From CBDDKU01 sp965230375 (GTDB taxonomy: Bacteria > Bacteroidota > Bacteroidia > Flavobacteriales_D > Cryomorphaceae), in assembly GCA_965230375.1 (NCBI GenBank), contig CBDDKU010000015.1, positions 124,001 to 188,000 on the forward strand: a stretch of DNA of 64,000 bases, read 5' to 3'. The position numbers were made by a program, and so were the translations under genes. Below the pieces are notes generated by a model. That model was not told the origin of the DNA. It worked only from the letters and a program-made list of their open reading frames with translations, and did no database searches. This document shows positions 35,547-44,546 of the stretch, one piece after another; position 1 is the first letter of the stretch; each line of letters opens with the position of its first letter.

Positions 35547-37018
35547 CGTCTATTGCGCGTATGGGTTTGAAGGATTCGCTCCCTTTCTTCTTTTACCAGA
35601 GCATTCTTTCTATGAGACCAAATCTTTTTTCTGGCTTGCCTGCCTGCTTCGGCCTGATCAATAATGGGATTCGGATAAGTCAAGCCTTCTATACCATGCC
35701 AGACCTTATCCATAGGAGTCATTTTCCACGGCTCGTGAATAAATTCAACTGGAACATTGGCCAGCTCTGGCACCCACTTTTTGATAAAAACTCCTTCTGG
35801 ATCGTGGTCATAGCCCTGTTTAATCGGATTGTAAATTCTGACCGTATTTATCCCCGTAGTTCCGGCTTGCATCTGAAATTGGGTGTAGTGAATGCCGGGC
35901 TCATAATCCAGAAAAAGTCTAGCGAGATAGTGCGCCCCATACCGCCAATCTTGATCTAAGTGATGACAAAAGAATGAGACCAGCATGGCGCGCATCCGAA
36001 AGTTGATCCATCCAGTCTCAATTAATGCCCTCATATTCGCGTCAACCATAGGGTAACCGGTTCTCCCCTTCTTCCATGCTTCGATTTTAACATCATCCTT
36101 TTCTCGAACTAAAGACTCGTAGCCCCGATTGACACAAGTGGTCTCGTAATCACATTCTACTTCAAACTTCTGAATGAAATGACACCGCCATTTCAACCGT
36201 GTCAAGAAACCTGCAAATGCGCGCTTGTTGCCACTGTAATTTTCATGGTTCTTAACGAACTGATAGGCCTGTTTGACAGAAATGTTGCCCCAAGCCAAAT
36301 ATGGGGAAAGCCGACTACACGATTCTCTGCTCTCTGTCGGTTTCGAGATGTGTCGGTGATAATTAAAACCGCGATTTTCAGCGAAAGACTCTAAAACACG
36401 CCAAGCTTCAGTTTCACCAGGGTTTTGGAAACTAGGCATCCGGTCTTTTTCGAGTTTTTCTGGCAAGGTGAAATTGTGGTTGAGCTTGACCAGTTTCGCC
36501 TGACTTAGGTCATTCTCCAAAATGGGGCTATTCGCCATTTTGAACCACCTTTGGTCCCAACCCGTTCTGTTCTTGATCCCCCTTTCGACTCCATCCCTTT
36601 GAAACTCCTTCCATATGACGCCGGCATTTTGGAAGAATTCAGCTACCTGCTTATCGCGATCCCAAGTTACTCGGACTCCACTCTCACAATACGAGAAGAC
36701 ATGGCGAATGGTAAATCTTTCTTGGATGTATTCAAAAACCGATGCGGCCGCGCCGTAAAACTCATTCACTTTACCATCAAATGAATTCAGTTTCCGGTTT
36801 ATATCGAGAATAGATCCTCGAACAAACCACAAGTGTCTCTCACTTGAATCGGGGTAGTCAATAAACTCTGGCTCATGGATATAAACCAACGCGAAAGGAA
36901 TGGCAGACTTTAAGGCTGCAGCAATTGCGGCATGATCTTGAAGTCTGAGATCTCGTTTGAGCCAGACGATGTTTATCTCTTCCTTCAAGATTTCTGAGTT
37001 TTTAAAAACGCCTTCCAA
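35543..37018 (-). CDS. Cryptochrome/deoxyribodipyrimidine photolyase family protein
   Basis: A 491-residue photolyase-homology protein. The N-terminal alpha/beta antenna domain starts at INIVWLKRDLRLQDH (about 16-30). The FAD-binding helical domain includes RLSPYLAWGNISVKQAYQF, GYPMVDANMRALIETGWIN and the cofactor-pocket segment TQFQMQAGTTGINTVRIYNP. The canonical NNG-W-Q-W flavin-pocket stretch of class I enzymes is replaced by GIHYTQFQMQ, which marks a separate subclass. Repair activity is plausible but unproven. The start overlaps the preceding FAD-binding gene by 34 bases, and the stop overlaps DUF2256. Confidence 0.88.
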   Translation of the reverse strand: MEGVFKNSEILKEEINIVWLKRDLRLQDHAAIAAALKSAIPFALVYIHEPEFIDYPDSSERHLWFVRGSILDINRKLNSFDGKVNEFYGAAASVFEYIQERFTIRHVFSYCESGVRVTWDRDKQVAEFFQNAGVIWKEFQRDGVERGIKNRTGWDQRWFKMANSPILENDLSQAKLVKLNHNFTLPEKLEKDRMPSFQNPGETEAWRVLESFAENRGFNYHRHISKPTESRESCSRLSPYLAWGNISVKQAYQFVKNHENYSGNKRAFAGFLTRLKWRCHFIQKFEVECDYETTCVNRGYESLVREKDDVKIEAWKKGRTGYPMVDANMRALIETGWINFRMRAMLVSFFCHHLDQDWRYGAHYLARLFLDYEPGIHYTQFQMQAGTTGINTVRIYNPIKQGYDHDPEGVFIKKWVPELANVPVEFIHEPWKMTPMDKVWHGIEGLTYPNPIIDQAEAGRQARKKIWSHRKNALVKEERERILQTHTRNRR

Positions 37019-38097
37019 AACGAGAAAAACGACCGGTGCTCTTTCTGGGTATCGTAAATCCAGTCTCTCGCTTCTTCGGTTCCGACGTAATGTGTATTGG
37101 TTGGATGTTCTTTGTAAACAACCTTGGCATCACCTATCTCGGTAGTCATTTGATCGAACTCTCCAACGAATACTTGAAGATTCGGAATATTCTCTCCTAA
37201 ATTCAAGACAAAGTCAATACAGTGCTGATTCACCGGGTACTTCTTGAAAAAGCTCGGCTCGAGCAAAAGAACTCGATTCGCTGGCTCAGTTGAATGCCAC
37301 TTTGGGTCCAGGTTGTAGTAGTTGTAAATCAAAACAGGAAATTCCGAGTCGATAACAAGTGGAAGATCACTTACTGGCAATTTCATCTCAGTGGAAAAAT
37401 CGCCACATTCTTTCAGTGTTTCGGGAATGCTTTCTAACGGAAACTGATCATACTCTACATTCAAGAATGATTTGGACTGCGAGGTATAGAAGTACCGATT
37501 TATGTTTTCTTGATTAGCGTAATACTTCTTGTTCGAATTGGTACCAGCAACCCATTGCCAACTAAGGGCATTGCTCGCCCAATCTCCATCGAGAAGGTTG
37601 GCATACATCCACCTGGCAGGCTCGAACCAGTGACACTTAGCTATATTGCAGGCGATGCTAGCCACATACATACGCATGTGATTGTGCATATACCCTGTAC
37701 TGTAGAAGTACGATATGGCTTGATCTACCGCTTCAATGCCGGTTTTCCCATGAATTATAGCCGTAGGAACTTGAGCATTTTGCACATCGCCTTGCTCTTG
37801 ACGTAAGTCTTGATCGATCTCATCCCCTTTTTCCCGCCAAATAGATTGCCAGTAGTCTCGCCAACAAAGCTCCTGAATGAGTTTCTGACTCGATTCAATG
37901 GTTTCTCCTGACTGAATTAAATACTCATATACCTGACGTGTAGAAATGACACCGCGAGAAATATATGGACTTAGATAAGTGACTTGCCCATCGACAAAGT
38001 TTCGGGTCGAAGCATAAACTCTGGGCTGAATCTCCTTAATTCGGCTTTCAATTGTTTCCAGATCGGTGGGAAATGATGTGCTCGCTGGTTCTAACAT
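36985..38097 (-). CDS. Photolyase-like FAD-binding protein, apparently domain-permuted
   Basis: A 370-residue protein that opens directly with a photolyase FAD-binding helical domain (about 25-225): LSPYISRGVISTRQVYEYLI, then WRDYWQSIWREKGDEID, TGYMHNHMRMYVASIACNIA and ASNALSWQWVAGTNSNKKYY. There is no N-terminal antenna domain. Instead a C-terminal region (about 255-370) contains alpha/beta-like segments (FPVLIYNYYNLDP, ANRVLLLEPSFFKKYPV, NLQVFVGEFDQM) that resemble an antenna domain moved to the end. It is the first gene of the photolyase operon. The function, repair or light sensing, is not known. Confidence 0.8.
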   Translation of the reverse strand: MLEPASTSFPTDLETIESRIKEIQPRVYASTRNFVDGQVTYLSPYISRGVISTRQVYEYLIQSGETIESSQKLIQELCWRDYWQSIWREKGDEIDQDLRQEQGDVQNAQVPTAIIHGKTGIEAVDQAISYFYSTGYMHNHMRMYVASIACNIAKCHWFEPARWMYANLLDGDWASNALSWQWVAGTNSNKKYYANQENINRYFYTSQSKSFLNVEYDQFPLESIPETLKECGDFSTEMKLPVSDLPLVIDSEFPVLIYNYYNLDPKWHSTEPANRVLLLEPSFFKKYPVNQHCIDFVLNLGENIPNLQVFVGEFDQMTTEIGDAKVVYKEHPTNTHYVGTEEARDWIYDTQKEHRSFFSFWKAFLKTQKS

Positions 38098-38237
38098 GGA
38101 TCATTCTAACAGACACATCGAATGAAAGTTTAAGCGCGAAATATTTGAAGTCAAGAACTCTTCTCAAGGAGAGAATACGCAAATAAAAATTCAATATTTT
38201 AGTCGAATCACTACCCTAAATCCTTTAGATTTTGAAC

Positions 38238-39950
38238 GTGCAAACTGCATTTTTCCGAACAGGCTCACTCCTAATCATATGCTTTATATTAACCCTTTAT
38301 ACATCTGGTCAACAAACCAATAAGACTTTCATAGAAAAAAGCAATGAGTACCTACACTCCAATTTTGACTCATGTTTCACCAACGCAGAGAAAGCTTATC
38401 TATTAGGCTCTGAAACGAAGAACGATACCTTAAGAGCAAAAGGCTTACTCATGATGGGGAACGCCAAGCTTATTTGGCACCGCGACATGTCGAGCATTGA
38501 CTCATTGAGTCAGGAAGGGATTCGAATTGCCAGATCTATTCCCGACAGTGTTCTTCTCACCAAGCTTCTCAACCTTTATGCGTCTATCTTATTGGATTCT
38601 GGAGAAATGGGCTTATCGCTTGAAGTGAGGGAAGAGCAACTCGACGTAGCACGCAGAATAGACTCTCCGTTTCTAACTCAATTGGCTCTGGCTGGCATTT
38701 CAAATTACTACTACCAAGTCAAAGATTTCGAGAAAGCACTTGAATTCAGGTTAGAGTCATTAGAATTAATAGAAGGCAATCCCGAGCTGGAAGACCAATT
38801 AGGAATAGCATATAACAACACATCCCTAAACTACGCGTATCTGGGGCAACTCGATAAAAGTCTTGAATACATCAACAAGGCAATAGACATTCACGAGAAA
38901 TACAAAAATCAAAAATCGCTTGCTACAGCCTACAATTCAAAAGGCGAATGCCTTCTCTATATGGGAGATACGCTACAGGCAATTGAAAGTTTGGAGATGT
39001 CCATTGCGATTTCTGAAAAAAATGAACTTGGCAAGAGACTGGGTAGCTCAGCTTATACGCTAGCAAAAATTTACGCCTATCGAGGAAAGTACTCGAAAGC
39101 AATTGAAGTAGCAGAAAACGGATTGGCATGGTCCGAGAAAGCGGAGTCACCCTTTGTTTCTTCAAACCTTCATCAACTCTTAGCTGAGATCAACGAAAAA
39201 GCGAACAATGCTCAAGGTGTTCTGAGCCACTACCGGGCCTACACTGCCATTCAGGACTCCCTATTGGAAGTGACCAAGGAGAAAACGCGCCTTGCGCTTG
39301 AAGAGAGTTTTGAAGCAAAGGAGCGTGAGTACCAAATCGATATTCTGGAACAAGAAGCCCATGTAGACTCGCTCAAACTCAAGCTAAGCTTGCTCGGTGC
39401 CACTCTCCTACTCATAGCGCTTATTGGGCTCTGGCTGAATATTCGGTCGATTCGAGCCAAATCGAAGTTGGAAAAGCAGATTGCCGAGAGTGAGAAAAAG
39501 CGACTTGAAGAAGAAATTGGGTACAAGAATAGAGAGTTGAACGGCCATGCACTGAGTATCATCCACAAAAACCAACTTGTAGCTAAGCTCAGCGAAAAGA
39601 TAGATGACGCTTTGAAAAGCGAAGCCATAAACCCAGCTGAACTAGTCACACTCAAGCATTCGCTGAAAGAGCTTCAGCGAACAGATCAGGATTGGGAAAA
39701 ATTCAATAAAGTGTTTTCAGAAGCCAATCCACGGTTTGTTTCGGCCTTGCAAGAGCGCAATCCAAAGATCACGAGTAACGAACTTAAACAGGCAACTCTG
39801 ATTAAAATGGGATTGAGTTTGAAAGAGTCAGCATCGTTATTGGATATTGCTCCTGAGAGCGTGAAAATGGGTCGAAATCGGCTAAAGAAGAAACTTGATT
39901 TAGGTGCTGAAGAAGATTTGGGTGAGTTTATTCAAAGCATAGCATCTTAG
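38238..39950 (+). CDS. TPR-repeat sensor protein with C-terminal helix-turn-helix
   Basis: A roughly 570-residue protein with a signal-like N-terminus, tandem TPR repeats (about 60-350, for example AYNNTSLNYAYLGQLDKSLE), a membrane helix (SLLGATLLLIALIGLWLNI, about 390), a coiled coil rich in Glu and Lys, and a C-terminal LuxR-like HTH (LKQATLIKMGLSLKESASLL, then DIAPESVKMGRNRLKKKLD). This architecture is common in Bacteroidota as membrane-tethered regulators whose targets are unknown. I use the GTG at 38238. A TTG six bases earlier is an alternative, and no ATG fits. It is divergent from the photolyase operon with a 140-base gap, so a regulatory link is possible. Confidence 0.82.
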   Translation: MQTAFFRTGSLLIICFILTLYTSGQQTNKTFIEKSNEYLHSNFDSCFTNAEKAYLLGSETKNDTLRAKGLLMMGNAKLIWHRDMSSIDSLSQEGIRIARSIPDSVLLTKLLNLYASILLDSGEMGLSLEVREEQLDVARRIDSPFLTQLALAGISNYYYQVKDFEKALEFRLESLELIEGNPELEDQLGIAYNNTSLNYAYLGQLDKSLEYINKAIDIHEKYKNQKSLATAYNSKGECLLYMGDTLQAIESLEMSIAISEKNELGKRLGSSAYTLAKIYAYRGKYSKAIEVAENGLAWSEKAESPFVSSNLHQLLAEINEKANNAQGVLSHYRAYTAIQDSLLEVTKEKTRLALEESFEAKEREYQIDILEQEAHVDSLKLKLSLLGATLLLIALIGLWLNIRSIRAKSKLEKQIAESEKKRLEEEIGYKNRELNGHALSIIHKNQLVAKLSEKIDDALKSEAINPAELVTLKHSLKELQRTDQDWEKFNKVFSEANPRFVSALQERNPKITSNELKQATLIKMGLSLKESASLLDIAPESVKMGRNRLKKKLDLGAEEDLGEFIQSIAS

Positions 39951-40072
39951 TTTAAACCTTGTTGCACAAACACTTACAAAACATGTAAACCTTCTGTAAA
40001 CCACGAAAATTGGGTTTTATTTTGGAATGATCCCAGATTTGGGTCATCAAACATTTCAAACAAAATCTAATT

Positions 40073-40651
40073 ATGAAAATCAAAGCACAGTTTGCCACCT
40101 TCCTGATGAGTGGCATTATTCTTTTCGGACTTTCTTCATGCTCAGATGATGATTCGTACAGCTCAAATACAGATGCTCAATCTGAATATGAAGTCACAAT
40201 TGCAACGGACGTAAATCCGGGCGACACCTTATTAGTCGTTGAAGACATTGCTTCAAGTTTAAAAGCTCAAATAAACGCTATATATAGTGACAAAGGTCAA
40301 GGTGAAGTTACCTCTCTAAAAGTTGTTTCGGTTCAGGTAGCTTCTGCTGATGTAACTGACTTGTCTTACATGGACAAGTTTGAGCTCTATCTGGCACCTG
40401 GAAGCGACACGGACATCGGTCAAAATGAGATCCCGGAAGACGCAAGATTTATAGGTGAAGCAAGCGATGAGATGCTTTCGGAACCGAGCTTAAACCTTCC
40501 GATCACAAATGGCGATATTCCAAATAGCTTCAGTTCACGAGACCATTTTGACGCTTTCGTGATCGCCACTCTCAATGAAAACATCCAAACATTTCAAAGC
40601 AATCGGATCATCGAATTTAAGATAACCTTCCGTGCTTTGATAGAAGGTTAA
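40073..40651 (+). CDS. Hypothetical lipoprotein
   Basis: A 192-residue lipoprotein: MKIKAQFATFLMSGIILFGL followed by lipobox LSSC and an acidic post-Cys stretch (SDDDS) that in Bacteroidota can favour surface export. The mature part is beta-rich (FELYLAPGSDTDIGQNEIP, IIEFKITFRALIEG) and recognisable only as a small beta-sandwich-like domain of unknown role. A near-palindromic element TGATCCCA/TTGGGTCA lies at about 40027-40045 upstream, and a strong terminator follows at 40658-40684. It is a single-gene unit. Confidence 0.72.
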   Translation: MKIKAQFATFLMSGIILFGLSSCSDDDSYSSNTDAQSEYEVTIATDVNPGDTLLVVEDIASSLKAQINAIYSDKGQGEVTSLKVVSVQVASADVTDLSYMDKFELYLAPGSDTDIGQNEIPEDARFIGEASDEMLSEPSLNLPITNGDIPNSFSSRDHFDAFVIATLNENIQTFQSNRIIEFKITFRALIEG

Positions 40652-40657
40652 TCAGGT

Positions 40658-40684
40658 AAAGGCCCGTGGAAACGCGGGCCTTTT
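40658..40684. terminator. Bidirectional terminator
   Basis: AAAGGCCCG (40658-40666) pairs with CGGGCCTTT (40675-40683) around an 8-base loop, with T4 following on the plus side and T-rich sequence on the minus side. It ends the lipoprotein gene and covers the stop codon of the convergent SRPBCC gene. Confidence 0.8.
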
Positions 40685-41108
40685 ACTTTTCACACTGCTC
40701 TTTAAGCGCTTTATTCATCAAATTGAATCCTTTTTCAGCATCTGCAATGACACCGCGGAGAAAAGGGACTAAAACACCTGAGAATTGCTCACCATGAGTG
40801 AAAACTGACTTCCCCCCAAGGGAGTCAATCTTGAAGTAGTGCTCTCCATCGAAAACACCTATAAAAAAAAGCTTCCCTTTCCAGCGAAACTCCTTTGGCT
40901 CATTAAACCTTAACACGACTGGTTCAAATTGCATCGGCTTACCCGATGGTGGTTTGATGGTCACTTTAATCACATCTCCTTCAGTTACATCTCCTTCAAT
41001 GCTCTGAATAAAAGGGTTCCAATCCTCGTGTGCATCAAAGTCCATCAACACATTCCACACTTTTTGTGGTGAAGCATTTATTTCGATTTGAGTTTCAATG
41101 GTTTTCAT
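40683..41108 (-). CDS. SRPBCC (START-like) domain protein
   Basis: A 141-residue single-domain protein with the SRPBCC/polyketide-cyclase signature: the N-terminal strand-helix IEINASPQKVWNVLMDFDAH, the strand pair KVTIKPPSGKPMQFEPVVL, and the long C-terminal helix DAEKGFNLMNKALKEQC. The fold forms a hydrophobic cavity for lipids or other small ligands. The ligand here is unknown. There is no signal peptide. Its stop overlaps the hairpin of the terminator at 40658-40684. Confidence 0.85.
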   Translation of the reverse strand: MKTIETQIEINASPQKVWNVLMDFDAHEDWNPFIQSIEGDVTEGDVIKVTIKPPSGKPMQFEPVVLRFNEPKEFRWKGKLFFIGVFDGEHYFKIDSLGGKSVFTHGEQFSGVLVPFLRGVIADAEKGFNLMNKALKEQCEK

Positions 41109-41159
41109 GGAGCTAGTATAATGAGTTTAGGTAATCGAATAACCGAAAAGAACACTTGA

Positions 41160-41828
41160 TTAGTAAAACTTATCAATCTTCGGTTTCAGCATGTTGCGGC
41201 TTGGAAACGGATATGGGCTGTCAATTTTTTTAAGCCAGGTAATCATCTTAATCCTTCCGAAATAATTGAGAACAAAACCCAGCAAGAGACCCAGATAATA
41301 ATCTTGACTGGTGGCAATATTCTCCGCTTCAATGAGCCAGAAAAAGAGCAATACGATAGGCAGAAGGAGCAATATACTCGTTGCCATACCAGCATTAAAA
41401 AAACTCTTCGCCTTGATATTGAACAAAACGACGTGTGTGAACGAAAGTGTAGCTGAAACTGTGATTGTGGCAATACCTAGCCAAATTGCTCTATCACCGA
41501 GAATAATGGCGAGGACATAGGGAACCCAGCCCACAAACACATTGATCAGGAATGCAGATCGACCATTGAGTGGAAACCTATCTGGATGGAGGGATCCGTA
41601 TATCTTCTCGTTCAGCATCCCTGGATAAGTCCCAACGATGCGAAACTTTTCGAGCTGGTGTAATAATAATGCAATTAAACTTCCTGTAACTAGTATCTGA
41701 TAGTCAGAAAGTGAGTGAACTTTCCAGGCCAAGGTGAAGGTCAGAATCAAAGCCATAACCGCTCCTACGTCGTACCAGTACAACTGAGACGCCCATTTTT
41801 TAAGAATTGATTTCTTTTTTTGACTCAT
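41160..41828 (-). CDS. HXXEE-like integral membrane protein
   Basis: A 222-residue polytopic membrane protein with about six helices. After the second helix it carries LLLHQLEKFRIVGTYP, which resembles the HXXEE family motif although the second Glu is Lys here (H-x-x-E-K). It also has SFTHVVLFNIKAKSFFNAGM, in which conserved His and Asn residues lie at the membrane edge. HXXEE proteins are thought to be metal-dependent membrane enzymes, but the activity is unknown. It is followed by the SRPBCC gene after 51 bases and preceded by DUF1919 after 12. Confidence 0.6.
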   Translation of the reverse strand: MSQKKKSILKKWASQLYWYDVGAVMALILTFTLAWKVHSLSDYQILVTGSLIALLLHQLEKFRIVGTYPGMLNEKIYGSLHPDRFPLNGRSAFLINVFVGWVPYVLAIILGDRAIWLGIATITVSATLSFTHVVLFNIKAKSFFNAGMATSILLLLPIVLLFFWLIEAENIATSQDYYLGLLLGFVLNYFGRIKMITWLKKIDSPYPFPSRNMLKPKIDKFY

Positions 41829-41840
41829 CTTAAAAGCGAT

Positions 41841-42545
41841 TCAAACGGCCTTGATTTTTAGCTTTAATCGACTGTATGCATTTGAGACGCGGCGCCCTGA
41901 AGTCACCCACTTTAAAATATCGATATATCGGTAGCACTTTCGGTACAAAACCACTCCATCGGGAACGAACTTACCATCTTCATTTTCTTCGATTTTAATG
42001 TGGTTAGGCTCTTCCAGCTCTTTCACTCCAAAAGAAATCTTATTCGGAAAAGGGAGTTTGTGGAATTCTCGGATAACTGTTTCGTCGGCGAAGTCTCTAT
42101 CGCATATTTTAAGATAGTACTTCGTTCGATCTTTTTCCTCCAACATACGCTTGGCTCGCCGCGTCCATTTCTCATGTGCTTCAACTTCACTTTTGTAGTG
42201 AACGAAGTGAATTTCAATACCAGCCAAATCGCCAATAGGATAAGCTGGAGCCGGACTAAAGTAGTTTGATGTTGACTTGAAGGTGAGCTCTGAGTTCAGA
42301 TAGTGCTCGAGATTACCAAGCATTTTCACATAGTCTGGTCCACAAATAAACAAGCCGACAAAAGGCGTATTGTATCGAACTCCCAGACGCTGATACAATT
42401 CAGCACCCCAACAATTGTTGGATATGATTACAAAGTCTTTTGGGTTGTATTTCAGGCGATCCCATTTTCTGGTAATCGCTTGAATTTGACGTTTAATTGG
42501 GTGCAAACGAATTGGTTTTGGTGATACGAAGGTACACCTAAACAA
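41841..42545 (-). CDS. DUF1919 family protein
   Basis: A 234-residue protein with the DUF1919 hallmarks: FVIISNNCWGAELYQRLGVR, then YNTPFVGLFICGPDYVKMLG and PIGDLAGIEIHFVHYKSEVE. Proteins of this family occur in capsule or exopolysaccharide loci and are possibly glycan-modifying enzymes, but no reaction has been established. Here no glycosyltransferases are near. It begins 9 bases after the stop of a DUF3857 gene on the same strand. Confidence 0.82.
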   Translation of the reverse strand: MFRCTFVSPKPIRLHPIKRQIQAITRKWDRLKYNPKDFVIISNNCWGAELYQRLGVRYNTPFVGLFICGPDYVKMLGNLEHYLNSELTFKSTSNYFSPAPAYPIGDLAGIEIHFVHYKSEVEAHEKWTRRAKRMLEEKDRTKYYLKICDRDFADETVIREFHKLPFPNKISFGVKELEEPNHIKIEENEDGKFVPDGVVLYRKCYRYIDILKWVTSGRRVSNAYSRLKLKIKAV

Positions 42546-42554
42546 TCGAAGCCC

Positions 42555-44546
42555 CTATTCCTTAACCGCCTTTTCAAAAACAACCTTATTGCTAAAAGCT
42601 TGCACCAAATCTTCAGAGTGCTTTTTTAGCTTGGCGTATTCTTCGACTGAATAAATCGATTTTTTGAAGTAGTATCGGGCTTGGGCGATAACACCTGACC
42701 CCATCGCATCATATTTAAACTGAGCAAACACAAGGTCGTCATCAATAATGAAATCTTCTGGAGTCTCTGTCAAAACATAGTTTTCAGGAACGCCTATTGA
42801 AACGCGTATGGTCTTATCAACCGGATAGATAAAGTCAACTGGATAGGTTCGCTCATCTGATTCAAATGGGTTTTCATTCCATCCAAAATCTAAGAACGGG
42901 TTCAAAAAGATATACTCACCTGCAAAACTCCCCTTTTTTGTGGATAGAAGATTCACGATGTATGGCTTGTGTGGTGTATCGTAGTTGTACGTCACTAATG
43001 AGTCTATTTCACCAAGATGGTCTTCATATCCTTTTCTTATTTCATCAATTTCATCTCTATAGGTCGTTCTTAAATTATAACCGGCATAAGATGCATACTG
43101 CCCGGATAATTGAATATTCATTACTCGATCTTCGTCGATATCAATAGCCAAAACTGTATTGGAAACTGAAGGTCTAGACAAGTTTATACCAATCCAATTT
43201 ACGTCTCCACCAAAATCTACCGCTAGAGCTCGCTCATTTATACAATCTATTGGGACCTTGTCAAAAGCGAGAAACCTATCAGTCACATCAATTAGAATAG
43301 GCGCACCAGCATTAGCCATCCCTATCACGTAATTTGTGCGGTTATCAAAGGGATAGTTTGGCCGTAGTTTGCCATGAGATCTTGTGCTCAGAATAATTGG
43401 TGTACACTCGATATCAGCTTCCCGAATTAAAGAAATAGCGAGCAAATTGAGTTCAGCTGAATTTCCTTCTCGATCTTTATAGACATCCTTAGCAGTCTTA
43501 TCAGCGTATTTCCGCTTTCTTCCATTCCAAGTGAATGTCGACTTCATATGATCTGATATTGCTTGAATTATCTCCAAGTCACTTTTGTTCTCGAGATCAA
43601 TTTCTTCAAGAATTCGCTTGCTTAACTTTTGGGAGACCTTGAGGTATTTGCCAAAATACTCGCTATCAAGAAGCGCTTCGTTTAGCTCAGCCCACGTTGA
43701 AATAAAGTCTCTTTCCGTTCCATCAGTTCTATGGACCTTAGATAATTGGAACGATATTTTCTGTATGTAATCGGAAGGTGATGTAATAAACCCTTCATCC
43801 TTAAAAGGGTCGATGTTATCAAGAGCAAAAGTATAACGCACTTCCTTAAACTCCACGCCATAGGAACCAGCGTAACCAAATGATGATTTCCCTAAATCTC
43901 TCTTACCTTCTAATTCTTCAGCTTCGAAAAAATCAAACTCACTTATACCCTGCGTTTCGTAAACATACTCAAAAAACGGAACAAATTTTACTTGGTACTC
44001 ACTATGCAAGCAAGGGTATTCTGACTGAAATTGCCAATTCGGAATATTCACAATACGAGGCGATCTCATTGTGTATTTGAGTTCAAGAAACGCTCCTTCT
44101 TTAACATTTGGATAAACAAACTTCACCCGAGTATAGTTCTCATTTATTTGCTCTTTAAATATCAATGCTTCAGCTACTTTAACTTCGCGGTAGCCATCAC
44201 CTTCAGGAACGAATGTAGATGCCTCGATATTCAAAAGTTCTTCGATCATCTGGCCCGATCGGTACAAAATGATTGATGCCTGTGTTACATCTTCATCCGA
44301 CGGATCGATAACCTTTACACGCCTCCTTAATTCCAATAGGGTGTACCAACTGTTTTCGATATGTTCGAATTCCAATTCTCCCTTCTCGAAGGTGATGATA
44401 GCAGATAGATCTTCTTCCTGATTCCAGCTCGAAATGGCCTTTTCTTCCGGTGAAAATTCCCCAAACTCAGGGGATTCAACCTGCCCTAGCGACGCTAAAG
44501 AACTAAAGACAAAAATCCCAATCGCTAAAAAGATATAGTGGTTCAT
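42555..44546 (-). CDS. DUF3857 protein with degenerate transglutaminase core
   Basis: A 663-residue secreted protein: signal peptide (MNHYIFLAIGIFVFSSLASL), DUF3857 domain (about 50-220), a transglutaminase-like domain (about 300-420) and a C-terminal beta domain. The catalytic Cys position reads GNSAELNLLAISLIREA (Ser or Ala in place of Cys) and the His strand reads TNYVIGMANAGAP (no His), so the transglutaminase core is probably inactive. The ATG overlaps the stop of the upstream paralogue by four bases (ATGA), so the two are translated together and may form a hetero-complex in the periplasm or outer membrane. Confidence 0.82.
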   Translation of the reverse strand: MNHYIFLAIGIFVFSSLASLGQVESPEFGEFSPEEKAISSWNQEEDLSAIITFEKGELEFEHIENSWYTLLELRRRVKVIDPSDEDVTQASIILYRSGQMIEELLNIEASTFVPEGDGYREVKVAEALIFKEQINENYTRVKFVYPNVKEGAFLELKYTMRSPRIVNIPNWQFQSEYPCLHSEYQVKFVPFFEYVYETQGISEFDFFEAEELEGKRDLGKSSFGYAGSYGVEFKEVRYTFALDNIDPFKDEGFITSPSDYIQKISFQLSKVHRTDGTERDFISTWAELNEALLDSEYFGKYLKVSQKLSKRILEEIDLENKSDLEIIQAISDHMKSTFTWNGRKRKYADKTAKDVYKDREGNSAELNLLAISLIREADIECTPIILSTRSHGKLRPNYPFDNRTNYVIGMANAGAPILIDVTDRFLAFDKVPIDCINERALAVDFGGDVNWIGINLSRPSVSNTVLAIDIDEDRVMNIQLSGQYASYAGYNLRTTYRDEIDEIRKGYEDHLGEIDSLVTYNYDTPHKPYIVNLLSTKKGSFAGEYIFLNPFLDFGWNENPFESDERTYPVDFIYPVDKTIRVSIGVPENYVLTETPEDFIIDDDLVFAQFKYDAMGSGVIAQARYYFKKSIYSVEEYAKLKKHSEDLVQAFSNKVVFEKAVKE

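Noticed and set aside
35498..35959. A 153-codon plus-strand frame opposite the photolyase and DUF2256 genes
   Set aside because: The minus-strand genes are clear homologues with coupled starts, and this frame has no domain or start context.
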